Positions 1 to 5,621 of a stretch of DNA of 6,188 bases are shown one piece after another (within the stretch, counting starts at the first letter, position 1; every line of letters begins with the position of its first letter). Location of the stretch: assembly GCA_003153855.1 (NCBI GenBank), contig PMBM01000169.1, forward strand, positions 3,395-9,582, given 5' to 3'. The position numbers and the translations under genes were made by a program. The stretch comes from Propionibacteriaceae bacterium. Lineage in GTDB: Bacteria; Actinomycetota; Actinomycetes; Propionibacteriales; Propionibacteriaceae. Under the pieces are notes generated by a model. It made no database searches, was not told the origin of the DNA, and was given only the letters and a program-made list of their open reading frames with translations.

Positions 1-729
1 GCCGAGACGATCGCGAAGATGCGGGTCGCCGGCACGATCGCGGCGCAGGCCATGTACGAGGCGGCGGCCCACATCGCGCCCGGCGTCACCACCGACGAGC
101 TCGACCGGGTGGCCCACGAGTTCATGTGCGACCACGGGGCGTACCCGTCGGCTCTCGAGTACCGCGGCTTTCCCAAGTCGATCTGTACGTCGGTGAACGA
201 GGTCGTCTGCCACGGCATCCCCGACGCGCGGCCGCTGCAGGACGGCGACCTCGTGAAGATCGACGTGACGGCCTTCAAGGACGGCGTCCACGGCGACAAC
301 TGCGCCACGTTCGGCTGCGGCGAGCTCGACGAGGCCTCCCGGCTCCTGATGGAACGTACGAAGACGGCGATGGAGCGAGCCATCAAGGCCGTCGTGCCAG
401 GGCGCGAGATCAACGTCATCGGCCGCGTCATCGAGTCCTACGCGTCGCGGTTCGGCTACGGCATCGTGCGCGACTACACCGGCCACGGCGTCCACACGGC
501 GTTCCACTCGGGCCTGACGATCCTCCACTACGACGAGCCCCGGCTGAACACCCTCATGGTGCCGGGGATGACGTTCACCATCGAGCCGATGCTCACGCTC
601 GGCGACGACAACAGCCACATCTGGGACGACGACTGGACAGTAGTCACCAACGACTCCTCGCGGGTCGCCCAGTTCGAGCAGACCCTCGTCGTCACCGACA
701 CAGGCTCCGAGGTCCTGACGGTCGCCTGA
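1..729 (+). CDS. map: Methionine aminopeptidase, type I (5' end outside window)
   Basis: Cytosolic metalloprotease that removes the initiator methionine from new proteins when the second residue is small. The frame is open from base 1 (AETIAKM...), and the family normally has residues before this point, so the ATG at 19 is probably internal and the true start lies upstream. Counting from that ATG, the two-metal site is complete: D82 (in KIDVTAF), D93 (in HGDNCATF), H156 (in GHGVHTAFH), E189 (in TFTIEPM) and E220 (in QFEQTLVV). The substrate-contacting histidines H65 (VVCHGIP) and H163 are also present. All align with Escherichia coli MetAP at a constant offset of 14-15 residues. The C-terminus has the usual length. 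The stretch GHGVHTAFH differs slightly from the commoner GHGIGTSFH. Stop is TGA at 727-729, inside a hairpin. Whether the missing N-terminus carries the extension found in some actinobacterial paralogues cannot be seen. Confidence 0.97.
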   Translation, partial: AETIAKMRVAGTIAAQAMYEAAAHIAPGVTTDELDRVAHEFMCDHGAYPSALEYRGFPKSICTSVNEVVCHGIPDARPLQDGDLVKIDVTAFKDGVHGDNCATFGCGELDEASRLLMERTKTAMERAIKAVVPGREINVIGRVIESYASRFGYGIVRDYTGHGVHTAFHSGLTILHYDEPRLNTLMVPGMTFTIEPMLTLGDDNSHIWDDDWTVVTNDSSRVAQFEQTLVVTDTGSEVLTVA

Positions 730-745
730 CCCGGAGAGCCGGGTC
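728..745 (+). terminator. Hairpin at the map stop codon, putative terminator
   Basis: Perfect 7-bp stem GACCCGG/CCGGGTC with an AGAG loop, overlapping the last two bases of the map stop codon. No U-tract follows, which is common for actinobacterial terminators. The stem and its position are seen; the function is inferred. Confidence 0.5.
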
Positions 746-1035
746 CCGAGCCGAACCACAGTGGGTCCGCTCCGACCCTGCGGGTGCCTAGGGCCAGACC
801 CCGACTCCCGCGTTCGGCGGGTTATCAGCCTTGTGTTGTCGCGCCGTTCGACTGACTTCCGTATTCGGTAGGTTGTCAGCCACCTGGAGGGGTCCATAAC
901 CCTACGACCACGGAATTCGCCCTCGGACCCGGCGAAGCCACACCTGAAAAGCCACGCAACACGGAAGTCGGTGGTCCATACGTCGGAGATCTCGCAGGCC
1001 CTCCTCGACGGCTCACCTCGGATCGTCCGACCCCG
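746..1035. other. Gene-free spacer between map and rnpB
   Basis: About 290 bases between the map hairpin and the rnpB promoter. Open frames crossing it are short and have no family resemblance that I recognise. The only structure seen is the degenerate repeat family, described separately. The segment 884-960 between the second direct and the inverted copy holds nothing I can name. Confidence 0.6.
803..881 (+). repeat. Degenerate 28-nt direct repeat, two copies 51 nt apart
   Basis: Bases 803-830 and 854-881 align without gaps with 22 of 28 identities. Both start GACT-CCG and end GGTT-TCAGCC. A third, inverted and shorter copy lies near 949-969: acggaagtc at 961-969 is the exact complement of gacttccgt at 854-862, and similarity extends about 12 nt further with about 5 mismatches over 21 positions. 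The octamer GGTCCATA also occurs twice (891-898 and 973-980). No convincing reading frame covers the region. It may be remnants of a mobile element, binding sites for a regulator, or a decayed structured leader; none is established. Confidence 0.5.
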
Positions 1036-1041
1036 TACACT
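1036..1041 (+). promoter_or_regulatory. Putative -10 box of the rnpB promoter
   Basis: TACACT matches the TAnnnT pattern and lies 6 bases before base 1048, where the RNase P RNA P1 helix begins, so transcription could start right at the RNA 5' end. The upstream hexamer at suitable spacing (CTCACC, 1012-1017, 18-nt spacer) is a poor -35 match. The call rests mainly on position. Confidence 0.45.
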
Positions 1042-1047
1042 CGTCCC

Positions 1048-1434
1048 GGACGAGTCGGCCGGGTGACCGCGGCCCCGGAAGGGGTCGAGGAAAGTCCGGA
1101 CTCCACAGAGCAGGGCGGTGGGTAACACCCACCCGGAGTGATCCGCGGGACAGTGCCACAGAGAACAGACCGCCCAGCCTCACGGCTGGGTCAGGGTGAA
1201 ACGGTGGTGTAAGAGACCACCAGCACCCCAGGTGACTGGGGTGGCTCGGTAAACCCCGCCCGGAGCAAGACCAAGAGGGCCTTCGGGCCTGTGACGGCGA
1301 TCGAGGGCTGCTCGCCCGAGTCGTCAGGTAGGTCGCACGCGCTTGCGCGAAGGCCGTTGGCAACAGCGGTCGCAGATGGATGGCCACCCGCCCCTTCGGG
1401 GGCGACAGAATCCGGCTTATAGGCCGACTCGTCC
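1048..1434 (+). ncRNA. rnpB: RNase P RNA, bacterial class A
   Basis: Catalytic RNA of ribonuclease P, which together with the RnpA protein cleaves the 5' leader from pre-tRNAs. The ends are set by a perfect 13-bp P1 helix: 1048-1060 (ggacgagtcggcc) pairs with 1422-1434 (ggccgactcgtcc). Universally conserved core segments appear in order: the 5' P4 strand region GAGGAAAGTCCGGAC (1087-1101), CCACAGAGAACAGACC (1156-1171), AGGGTGAAACGGTG (from 1193), GGTAAACCCC (from 1248) with CCCGGAGCAAGACC after it, and the 3' P4 strand region ACAGAATCCGGCTTAT (1405-1420). Peripheral stems are capped by UUCG loops, including a perfect 6-bp stem at 1389-1404. The 387-nt length fits actinobacterial class A RNAs. 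Reading frames antisense to it are artefacts of its high GC. Mature ends could differ by a few bases. Confidence 0.97.
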
Positions 1435-1609
1435 CCTAATATGGCTTTGACTAGGGCAAATACCGGTCGTTTTGGGTCTGTATTCGCGTGGGAGTCCGCA
1501 GAATTTTGGAACCCGTATCCCGAAGGGCACCACAACCTCCGCACAGCGCAGGGGCCCGTTGAACTCGTTGCCAGGGTCAGCAAGGTTGGCGGTCTATCCG
1601 GAAGCGCCT
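1435..1609. other. Unassigned, relatively AT-rich spacer downstream of rnpB
   Basis: Between the rnpB 3' end and the stop of the minus-strand transporter gene. Bases 1441-1510 are about 50% G+C by count, well below the surroundings. A weak stem CCCTA (1434-1438)/TAGGG (1452-1456) with a 13-nt loop follows rnpB; no strong terminator was found for rnpB or for the transporter. A plus-strand frame opens at ATG 1441, but it lacks a ribosome-binding site, uses poorly biased third positions and runs on into the antisense of the transporter gene, so it is not called. The segment also contains one copy of a 12-base direct repeat. Confidence 0.5.
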
Positions 1610-2845
1610 TCAGTGATCAGTGCGGGCCGCGAGGACGGCCGACGAGATGGCAGCGGCAGCCAGGCCGAGCGAGAGCCATTCGACTCCTGTCCACCCGTGT
1701 GACTCCCACTGCTGAGTGGCTGCGACGCCTGCGATGGTGCTGCCCAGGTAGTAGGTGAGCAGGTACGCGCTCGATGCCTGTGCCACGCCGATGCCGCGCC
1801 GTTTCGCGCGGTCGACCGCCCATCCGCTGAGCAGCGAGTGGGTCCCGAGGAAGGCGAACGTGACGACGCCCAGCCCGATGAAGATGCCGGCCAGGGAGGG
1901 GATGGAGACGACGGGGACGCTGAGAGCGAGCAGGATCGTCGCGGAGGCGACGGCGATGCCGCGGCTGGTCCGAGCGGTCAACCGGCGCATGACTTGAGGT
2001 GCCAGGATGCCGACCGGGTATGCGAGGTAGATCAGCGATGCCCCGGTGCCGAGGTTGAAGGGGGCGGCCTGGAGGCGGAACCCGATCGCGTTGTAGACGC
2101 CCACCATGACCCCCATGGCCGCGAAGCCGGTGACGCAGATCAGGGCCACGACGGGGTCTCGAAAGGCGGCCACGCTCCCGATGAGTGCGTGACGAAGGTC
2201 GGAGGGCCTGCGTTCGTACCTCTGTGACTGTGGCAGCAGCGCGTAGAGCGCGAGGCCCGCAGCGATCGTGATCGCGCTGACGACGATCGCGGCAAGCTGC
2301 CAGCCACCTAGCGCCGCCAGAGGTCCCGGCAGCAGCCGTCCCGCTGCTCCGCCGATCGCGGTGCCGGCGATGTAGGTGGCGTTGGCTCGGGCGTGCGAGG
2401 ACGTACGCACCTCCTCGCGAAGGTAGGCCAGCGCCGCCACGGGAAGCCCGGCGAGCGTGACTCCCATCAGCCCGCGGGTGACGAGCAGCATCGTCCACGT
2501 CGGCGCGAACGCAGACACCAGACCCAGCACGCCCGACGCAAGAAGCGACCAGCGCATCAGGTTCACCCGTCCCAGCCGATCAGCCATCGGCCCTGCAACA
2601 GCCAGACCGATCAGGATCGTCAACGTGGTGACCGACAACGCATGGGCTGATTCACCGGCGGAGACGCCGTAGTGGGTCGCCAGCATCGGCAGCAAGGGCT
2701 GGACGAAGTACATCAACGAGAAGTTGGCCAGTCCGCCCGCCATCAGCGCGACGGCGAGGCGACGGTACGACGCCGTGCCGACCTCATGGCCGATCCACTT
2801 CACGTCCGGTCTGTGGATGTCGACGTTCAAGGTCATGCCGACCAT
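1610..2845 (-). CDS. MFS transporter, YnfM-like (DHA1-type) exporter
   Basis: Integral membrane secondary transporter, 411 residues, the usual length for a 12-helix major facilitator protein; proton-coupled efflux is expected from the family but the substrate is unknown. Hydrophobic segments run from about residue 29 to 407. Diagnostic stretches follow E. coli YnfM closely: FVQPLLPML (47-55), motif A as GPMADRLGR (85-93), the arginine-containing TM4 LVTRGLMG (121-128), YLREE (141-145), AGTAIGGAAGRLL (160-172) and AQASSAYLLTYYLGSTIAG (355-373). An in-frame second ATG at 2836 (MTLNVD) is a possible start; at the first ATG an AGAGGA (2857-2862 complement) lies 11 nt upstream, rather far, so the exact start is uncertain. 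It is divergent from the LysR gene across 79 bp, the same arrangement as ynfM/ynfL in E. coli, which suggests control by that regulator. The specific substrate cannot be inferred. Confidence 0.9.
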   Translation of the reverse strand: MVGMTLNVDIHRPDVKWIGHEVGTASYRRLAVALMAGGLANFSLMYFVQPLLPMLATHYGVSAGESAHALSVTTLTILIGLAVAGPMADRLGRVNLMRWSLLASGVLGLVSAFAPTWTMLLVTRGLMGVTLAGLPVAALAYLREEVRTSSHARANATYIAGTAIGGAAGRLLPGPLAALGGWQLAAIVVSAITIAAGLALYALLPQSQRYERRPSDLRHALIGSVAAFRDPVVALICVTGFAAMGVMVGVYNAIGFRLQAAPFNLGTGASLIYLAYPVGILAPQVMRRLTARTSRGIAVASATILLALSVPVVSIPSLAGIFIGLGVVTFAFLGTHSLLSGWAVDRAKRRGIGVAQASSAYLLTYYLGSTIAGVAATQQWESHGWTGVEWLSLGLAAAAISSAVLAARTDH

Positions 2846-2864
2846 TCTTCGGCTGATCCTCTCG

Positions 2865-2909
2865 ATGCGAGAAATGATGCAAGTGATCCATGTTATGCGA
2901 GAAACGCAT
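2865..2909. promoter_or_regulatory. Putative LysR operator region: T-N11-A palindrome and upstream half-copy
   Basis: Bases 2895-2909 read ATGCG-AGAAA-CGCAT, a perfect inverted repeat with 5-bp arms. It contains T2896-N11-A2908, the classic LysR-family recognition pattern. The decamer ATGCGAGAAA recurs exactly 30 bp upstream (2865-2874), followed by an imperfect right arm (TGATGCA), so the two copies lie on about the same helix face. This resembles the recognition-site plus activation-site layout of LysR regulators. A weak -10-like TGTTAT (2891-2896, plus strand) overlaps the strong site, which would allow autorepression. The palindrome and repeat are seen; binding by the adjacent LysR protein is inferred. 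Confidence 0.7.
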
Positions 2910-2924
2910 CAGTAGGATCTGAGG

Positions 2925-3815
2925 ATGGACGAGTCCACGCTGCGCATCTTCCTGACCTTGTGCGAGACCGAGAACACCCGCGACGCCGCCGCCCTGCTGC
3001 GCGTGAACCAGTCGAACGTGTCACGGGCCCTGGCCCGTCTCGAACTCCAGGCCGGCGCAGAACTCTTCACGCGACACGGCCGCAACCTCACGCTCAACCG
3101 AGCCGGCGAGTCCTTCCGCGTCGACGCCGCCCAAATCGTCGAACGCTACGAGGCAGGCCGGGCCCACCTCGAGCAGGTGGTCGGTGCGAGGGCGGTGATC
3201 AGGCTGGGCTTCCTGCAGTCAGTCGCACGATGGGCAGTCCCACGCCTCATCGGAAGCTTCCGACAGGTCGCCCCGGAAAGCCGCTTCGAGCTACGTCAAG
3301 GCTTCTCACGAGACCTGTTCGGCTGGATCGCGGCAGACGCCATCGACGTCGCGATCGTGACGCCACCGTCGACGTCCGTAGCCGGCGTCGGATGGCACCC
3401 ACTCGTCGAGCAGCGCCTCTGCGTCGCCGTCCCACGGGACCATCGCCTGAGCCATCACGCCACCCTCAGAGCCGCCGACCTCGAGGGCGAGGACCTGGTG
3501 GCCTTCTCCCGGACGACGGAGCTGCGAACCGTGATCGACACCCTCCTCGCCGAGGCCGGAGTCCATGTCCGGACCGCGTTCGAATCCAGCGAGATCGACA
3601 CCATCCGCGGCCTGGTCGGCGCTGGGCTTGGTCTCGCGATCATCCCGGAGCCGTCAACCACCGACGAGTCCGACCCCATCTTCGTTCGCCTGGTCCCGGC
3701 TACTGCACGCCACATCGGACTCGCCTGGAGCTCGGACCGAACGAACCCGGCAAGCGTGGCCGACTTCCTCCAATACTCCCAGCGGATGTTCGAGGGCTTC
3801 GCCAAACTCCGTTAG
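2925..3815 (+). CDS. LysR-family transcriptional regulator
   Basis: One-component transcription factor of 296 residues, the normal LysR length. The N-terminal winged helix-turn-helix (about 1-60) is clear: LRIFLTLCETENTRDAAALL, then recognition helix residues QSNVSRALARLE (29-40), then ELFTRHGRNLTLNRAGE (46-62). A linker helix (about 64-87) leads to the periplasmic-binding-like effector domain (about 90-290), with VIRLGFLQSV opening the first lobe, DVAIVTPP (141-148) at the ligand cleft and GLVGAGLGLAIIPEP (229-243) typical of the second lobe. The start is supported by the domain beginning at once and by AGGA at 2914-2917, 7 nt upstream; a GAGG abuts the ATG. It is divergent from the YnfM-like transporter gene and parallels E. 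coli ynfL. It probably controls the transporter and itself in response to a small-molecule ligand, unknown here. Confidence 0.95.
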   Translation: MDESTLRIFLTLCETENTRDAAALLRVNQSNVSRALARLELQAGAELFTRHGRNLTLNRAGESFRVDAAQIVERYEAGRAHLEQVVGARAVIRLGFLQSVARWAVPRLIGSFRQVAPESRFELRQGFSRDLFGWIAADAIDVAIVTPPSTSVAGVGWHPLVEQRLCVAVPRDHRLSHHATLRAADLEGEDLVAFSRTTELRTVIDTLLAEAGVHVRTAFESSEIDTIRGLVGAGLGLAIIPEPSTTDESDPIFVRLVPATARHIGLAWSSDRTNPASVADFLQYSQRMFEGFAKLR

Positions 3816-3947
3816 CGCTGTGGACCTGAGATGGGGCTAGGAGTCCGGTGGAAGTCCGCAGAATCGGCGATCCCTCGTGGTGGCTCTGGCGATCGGGATC
3901 CTGCCCGCGAGACCTCGTGCCTGGTCTAGCCGGCTCGTCGGCAACGG

Positions 3948-4166
3948 TCAGGCGGCGTGACGTCGGCGCAGGGTCGCCTGCACATCTCGCGAGACCAGGA
4001 TGGGCAGGTAGTGGTGGACCTTGGCTGGAGTCAGCCGGGGGTAGGACTTCTGGACGAGGGTGTGGATCGCTTCAGCGGACACCGCGGGATTGTGCTGCGT
4101 GAGCTGTCGCTCGGTCTCCGCCATCGCGCGGCCGTCATCAACGATGCGATCCTCGAAGGAGATCAT
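3948..4166 (-). CDS. Small protein, probable three-helix-bundle dimerization domain
   Basis: A 72-residue acidic-then-basic protein without membrane segments. The sequence from about residue 16 to 69 reads as three amphipathic helices: AETERQLTQHN, then SAEAIHTLVQKSYPRL, then PAKVHHYLPILVSRDVQATLRRR. This order, with a helix ending before a short V/P-containing turn, a central -V--SY--L motif and a final Y-PILV-R-V stretch, resembles the three-helix-bundle dimerization domain found in many actinobacterial small proteins and at the N-terminus of some arsenate-reductase-like phosphatases. Here it stands alone. The start is uncertain: no good Shine-Dalgarno precedes ATG 4164-4166, and an internal ATG (residue 15, AETERQ) would keep the whole domain. 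It is convergent with the LysR gene and codirectional with, but 163 bp downstream of, the hydrolase gene. Function is unknown; assignment is from remembered family pattern only. Confidence 0.65.
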   Translation of the reverse strand: MISFEDRIVDDGRAMAETERQLTQHNPAVSAEAIHTLVQKSYPRLTPAKVHHYLPILVSRDVQATLRRRHAA

Positions 4167-4303
4167 GGTGCCAGCCGCTTAACACCGACGTGAACAGCGA
4201 GCGCCGAGAGCTCCGGCTGCGCGTGTGCGTCGCGTCACCCCACGACGGCGCCCGGCCGTTGCCCAGCCGCGCACCTGACCTCCCCGCAGGCCGTTGGCTG
4301 TGA

Positions 4304-4324
4304 CCTGCGTTTGCCGGCCGCAGG
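4304..4324 (-). terminator. Hairpin just past the hydrolase stop codon, putative terminator
   Basis: Inverted repeat CCTGCG (4304-4309)/CGCAGG (4319-4324) with a 9-nt loop, starting 5 bases beyond the hydrolase stop on the minus strand. No U-tract follows. Position favours a terminator, but a 6-bp stem is modest in DNA this GC-rich. Confidence 0.35.
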
Positions 4325-4329
4325 AGGGC

Positions 4330-5475
4330 CTACGTGTGGTCGGCGAGTCGGTTGGCGCCTACGAGCACATCCCCCTGGATTATCTCGGACATTCTCTTCG
4401 GCTCTTCGAACAAGGGGCTGTGCGCAGACTCGGCGAACGTGTAGAAACCCTTCATCGGCGCTTCCAGTTGGTCGTAGTAGGACTTGGCCAGCGAGTAGGA
4501 GACCGTGTAGTCGTACACGCCGTGGAAGAAGTAGACAGGGATGTCGAGTCGGGTCACCTTCTTGGTGAGGTCGGTGGAGAGCTGGGTGTTCCACAACCGG
4601 GTGCCGGAGAAGACCTTGCCACGCCACATGTTGATCTTCTCTGGCAGCGTGTACTCGCGGTTCTCGAAGGACCGGAGTAGCAGTCCGGTGACCACTGACC
4701 TCATGGCGTGGGTCGTGCCGATGCCGAGGCTGTGCATCGCGGAGTCCCGTACCGAGAGGTACGAGTCCGGCAGTGGGACGGAGTCGGTGACGGGTGCTCC
4801 TTCGAGAGCCCGCACCATCTTCGTGTTTCCTTCGTCCTTGAACCGCTGGAGCATGTAGGAGTATGCGAGTTTCTCGGACTCGAGCTGGTTCGACATCTGG
4901 GCCACGGCTATGTAGGCGCGGTACAGCTCCGGTGCCCGCGCAGCGGCCTGGATCCCGATGAAGGTTCCGCCCGAGTGCCCCATGAGATAGATCTTCTGCT
5001 GCCCGAAACGCTCGCGGAGGTAGTTCGTCACTGACAGGGCGTCGGCCACCAGCTGGTCCGGGTTCACGCTCTCCGGTGGGATGTCGGAGCTGTACGAGAG
5101 CCCTGAACCGCGCTGTTCCCACCAGACCACGGTGAAGTAGTCGTCGAGACCGGTGGGGTAGTCCTGCGTGAGGAAGTAGTCGGGCATGCCGCCATGGAGG
5201 TACAGCAGCACGGGATTGCTCGAGTCCTTGCCCTTGATGAACATCCCCTGTTCGACACCGTTGATGTTCACGTGGATCTTCTCGGAGATGCTGCCCGTCA
5301 GCACCGTTCCGTTCGCATCCACGAACGGCGTCGGTCGTCCCGGACTCCAGACCAGCAGGACGCCAGCAAGAGCGAGCACTGAGACCAGCAAGACGGAAGC
5401 GGCGGTCAACACGACTCGCCGAACCCTTCCTGCGAACGTCCGCACAGCCGATCCATCGCCTTCATCATCAACCAT
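4330..5475 (-). CDS. Membrane-anchored alpha/beta hydrolase, proline-iminopeptidase-like (S33 type)
   Basis: Serine hydrolase of 381 residues. Residues 1-20 are charged, with an arginine pair before a hydrophobic segment (about 21-43) that lacks an obvious signal-peptidase site, so a signal anchor with the catalytic domain outside the membrane is likely. The alpha/beta-hydrolase fold follows: oxyanion-hole HGGM (94-97), VVWWEQRGSG (116-125; the family usually has WWDQRGSG), nucleophile elbow GHSGG with S168, acid D322 in FFHGVYDYTV, and H352 in AESAHSP. The triad is thus complete. The WW-QRG-G stretch and HGG motif point to the prolyl aminopeptidase/S33 group; many members act on other esters, amides or lactones, so the substrate is open. 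The start ATG (5473-5475) is preceded only by a purine-rich GAGAGAGA. It is divergent from a TetR-family gene, and twin palindromes cover its promoter, which indicates repression by that regulator. Confidence 0.9.
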   Translation of the reverse strand: MVDDEGDGSAVRTFAGRVRRVVLTAASVLLVSVLALAGVLLVWSPGRPTPFVDANGTVLTGSISEKIHVNINGVEQGMFIKGKDSSNPVLLYLHGGMPDYFLTQDYPTGLDDYFTVVWWEQRGSGLSYSSDIPPESVNPDQLVADALSVTNYLRERFGQQKIYLMGHSGGTFIGIQAAARAPELYRAYIAVAQMSNQLESEKLAYSYMLQRFKDEGNTKMVRALEGAPVTDSVPLPDSYLSVRDSAMHSLGIGTTHAMRSVVTGLLLRSFENREYTLPEKINMWRGKVFSGTRLWNTQLSTDLTKKVTRLDIPVYFFHGVYDYTVSYSLAKSYYDQLEAPMKGFYTFAESAHSPLFEEPKRMSEIIQGDVLVGANRLADHT

Positions 5476-5528
5476 CGTTTCTCTCTCTCGGAACCGCGCA
5501 GCGCCGGAGTCCGTTTGGGAAGAACCCT

Positions 5529-5547
5529 TTGTCTACGCCGTAGACAA
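5529..5547. promoter_or_regulatory. Operator palindrome 1 for the TetR-family regulator
   Basis: TTGTCTACGCCGTAGACAA, a perfect inverted repeat with 8-bp arms and a 3-bp centre. It covers the predicted hydrolase transcription start on the minus strand, and its left end, TTGTCT, could serve as the -35 of the regulator gene. Size and symmetry are those of a TetR dimer site. The protein-site link is inferred from adjacency. Confidence 0.82.
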
Positions 5548-5556
5548 CGCTAGTCT
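5529..5556 (+). promoter_or_regulatory. Putative promoter of the TetR-family gene
   Basis: TTGTCT (5529-5534), a 16-nt spacer, then TAGTCT (5551-5556, TAnnnT). Both hexamers lie in or at the edge of the operator arms, which would give autorepression. The start would be near 5563, with a leader of about 60 nt. Because the hexamers are part of the palindromes, the match may partly reflect the operator sequence. Confidence 0.45.
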
Positions 5557-5574
5557 ACATCGTAGACTTGTCAA
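5547..5574 (-). promoter_or_regulatory. Hydrolase gene promoter
   Basis: On the minus strand a consensus -35, TTGACA (complement of 5569-5574), is followed after 16 nt by TAGCGT (complement of 5547-5552), which fits TAnnnT. Transcription would start near 5540, giving a leader of about 65 nt. The perfect -35 and its fit with the operators support the call. Confidence 0.65.
5552..5568. promoter_or_regulatory. Operator palindrome 2 for the TetR-family regulator
   Basis: AGTCTACATCGTAGACT, a perfect inverted repeat with 7-bp arms, sharing the core GTCTAC-N3-GTAGAC with palindrome 1. The centres are 22 bp apart, about two helical turns, so two dimers could bind the same face. It fills exactly the spacer between the hydrolase -35 and -10 boxes, so occupancy should block RNA polymerase. 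Confidence 0.82.
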
Positions 5575-5621
5575 ACAGGCGATGCGACCGCGGGTGCGAT
5601 GCGGTTCGGCAAGGAGGATCC

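Noticed and set aside
126..791. 221-codon plus-strand frame within map
   Set aside because: Arginine-rich +1 shadow of the aminopeptidase gene, whose metal ligands are all conserved.
1191..1583. 130-codon minus-strand frame (and 1013-1387) across rnpB
   Set aside because: Antisense to the conserved RNase P RNA. Its bases are explained by RNA structure, and such frames are common artefacts of GC-rich rnpB genes.
1441..1758. 105-codon plus-strand frame starting right after rnpB
   Set aside because: No ribosome-binding site, codon third positions unlike the neighbours, and the second half is antisense to the transporter C-terminus.
2672..3829. 385-codon plus-strand frame, longer than the LysR gene it overlaps
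   Set aside because: Low-complexity R/P/G-rich translation that shadows both the transporter N-terminus and the whole LysR gene, each of which has clear family motifs in its own frame.
3910..3927. AGACC/GGTCT inverted repeat between the convergent LysR and small-protein genes, considered as a terminator
   Set aside because: Only 5-bp arms with an 8-nt loop and no U-tract; too weak to call in this base composition.
3848..4102. 84-codon plus-strand frame opposite the three-helix-bundle gene
   Set aside because: No recognisable domain, W/G/R/S-rich composition and no clear ribosome-binding site; the opposite-strand frame looks like a folded helical protein.
4235..5122. 295-codon minus-strand frame overlapping the hydrolase gene
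   Set aside because: R/P/G-rich shadow frame; the hydrolase frame carries the intact catalytic triad and fold motifs.
5579..5601. Repeated GCGATGCG near the TetR-family ribosome-binding site, considered as a further operator
   Set aside because: Short direct repeat in GC-rich DNA, unrelated to the GTCTAC palindromes and not symmetric.
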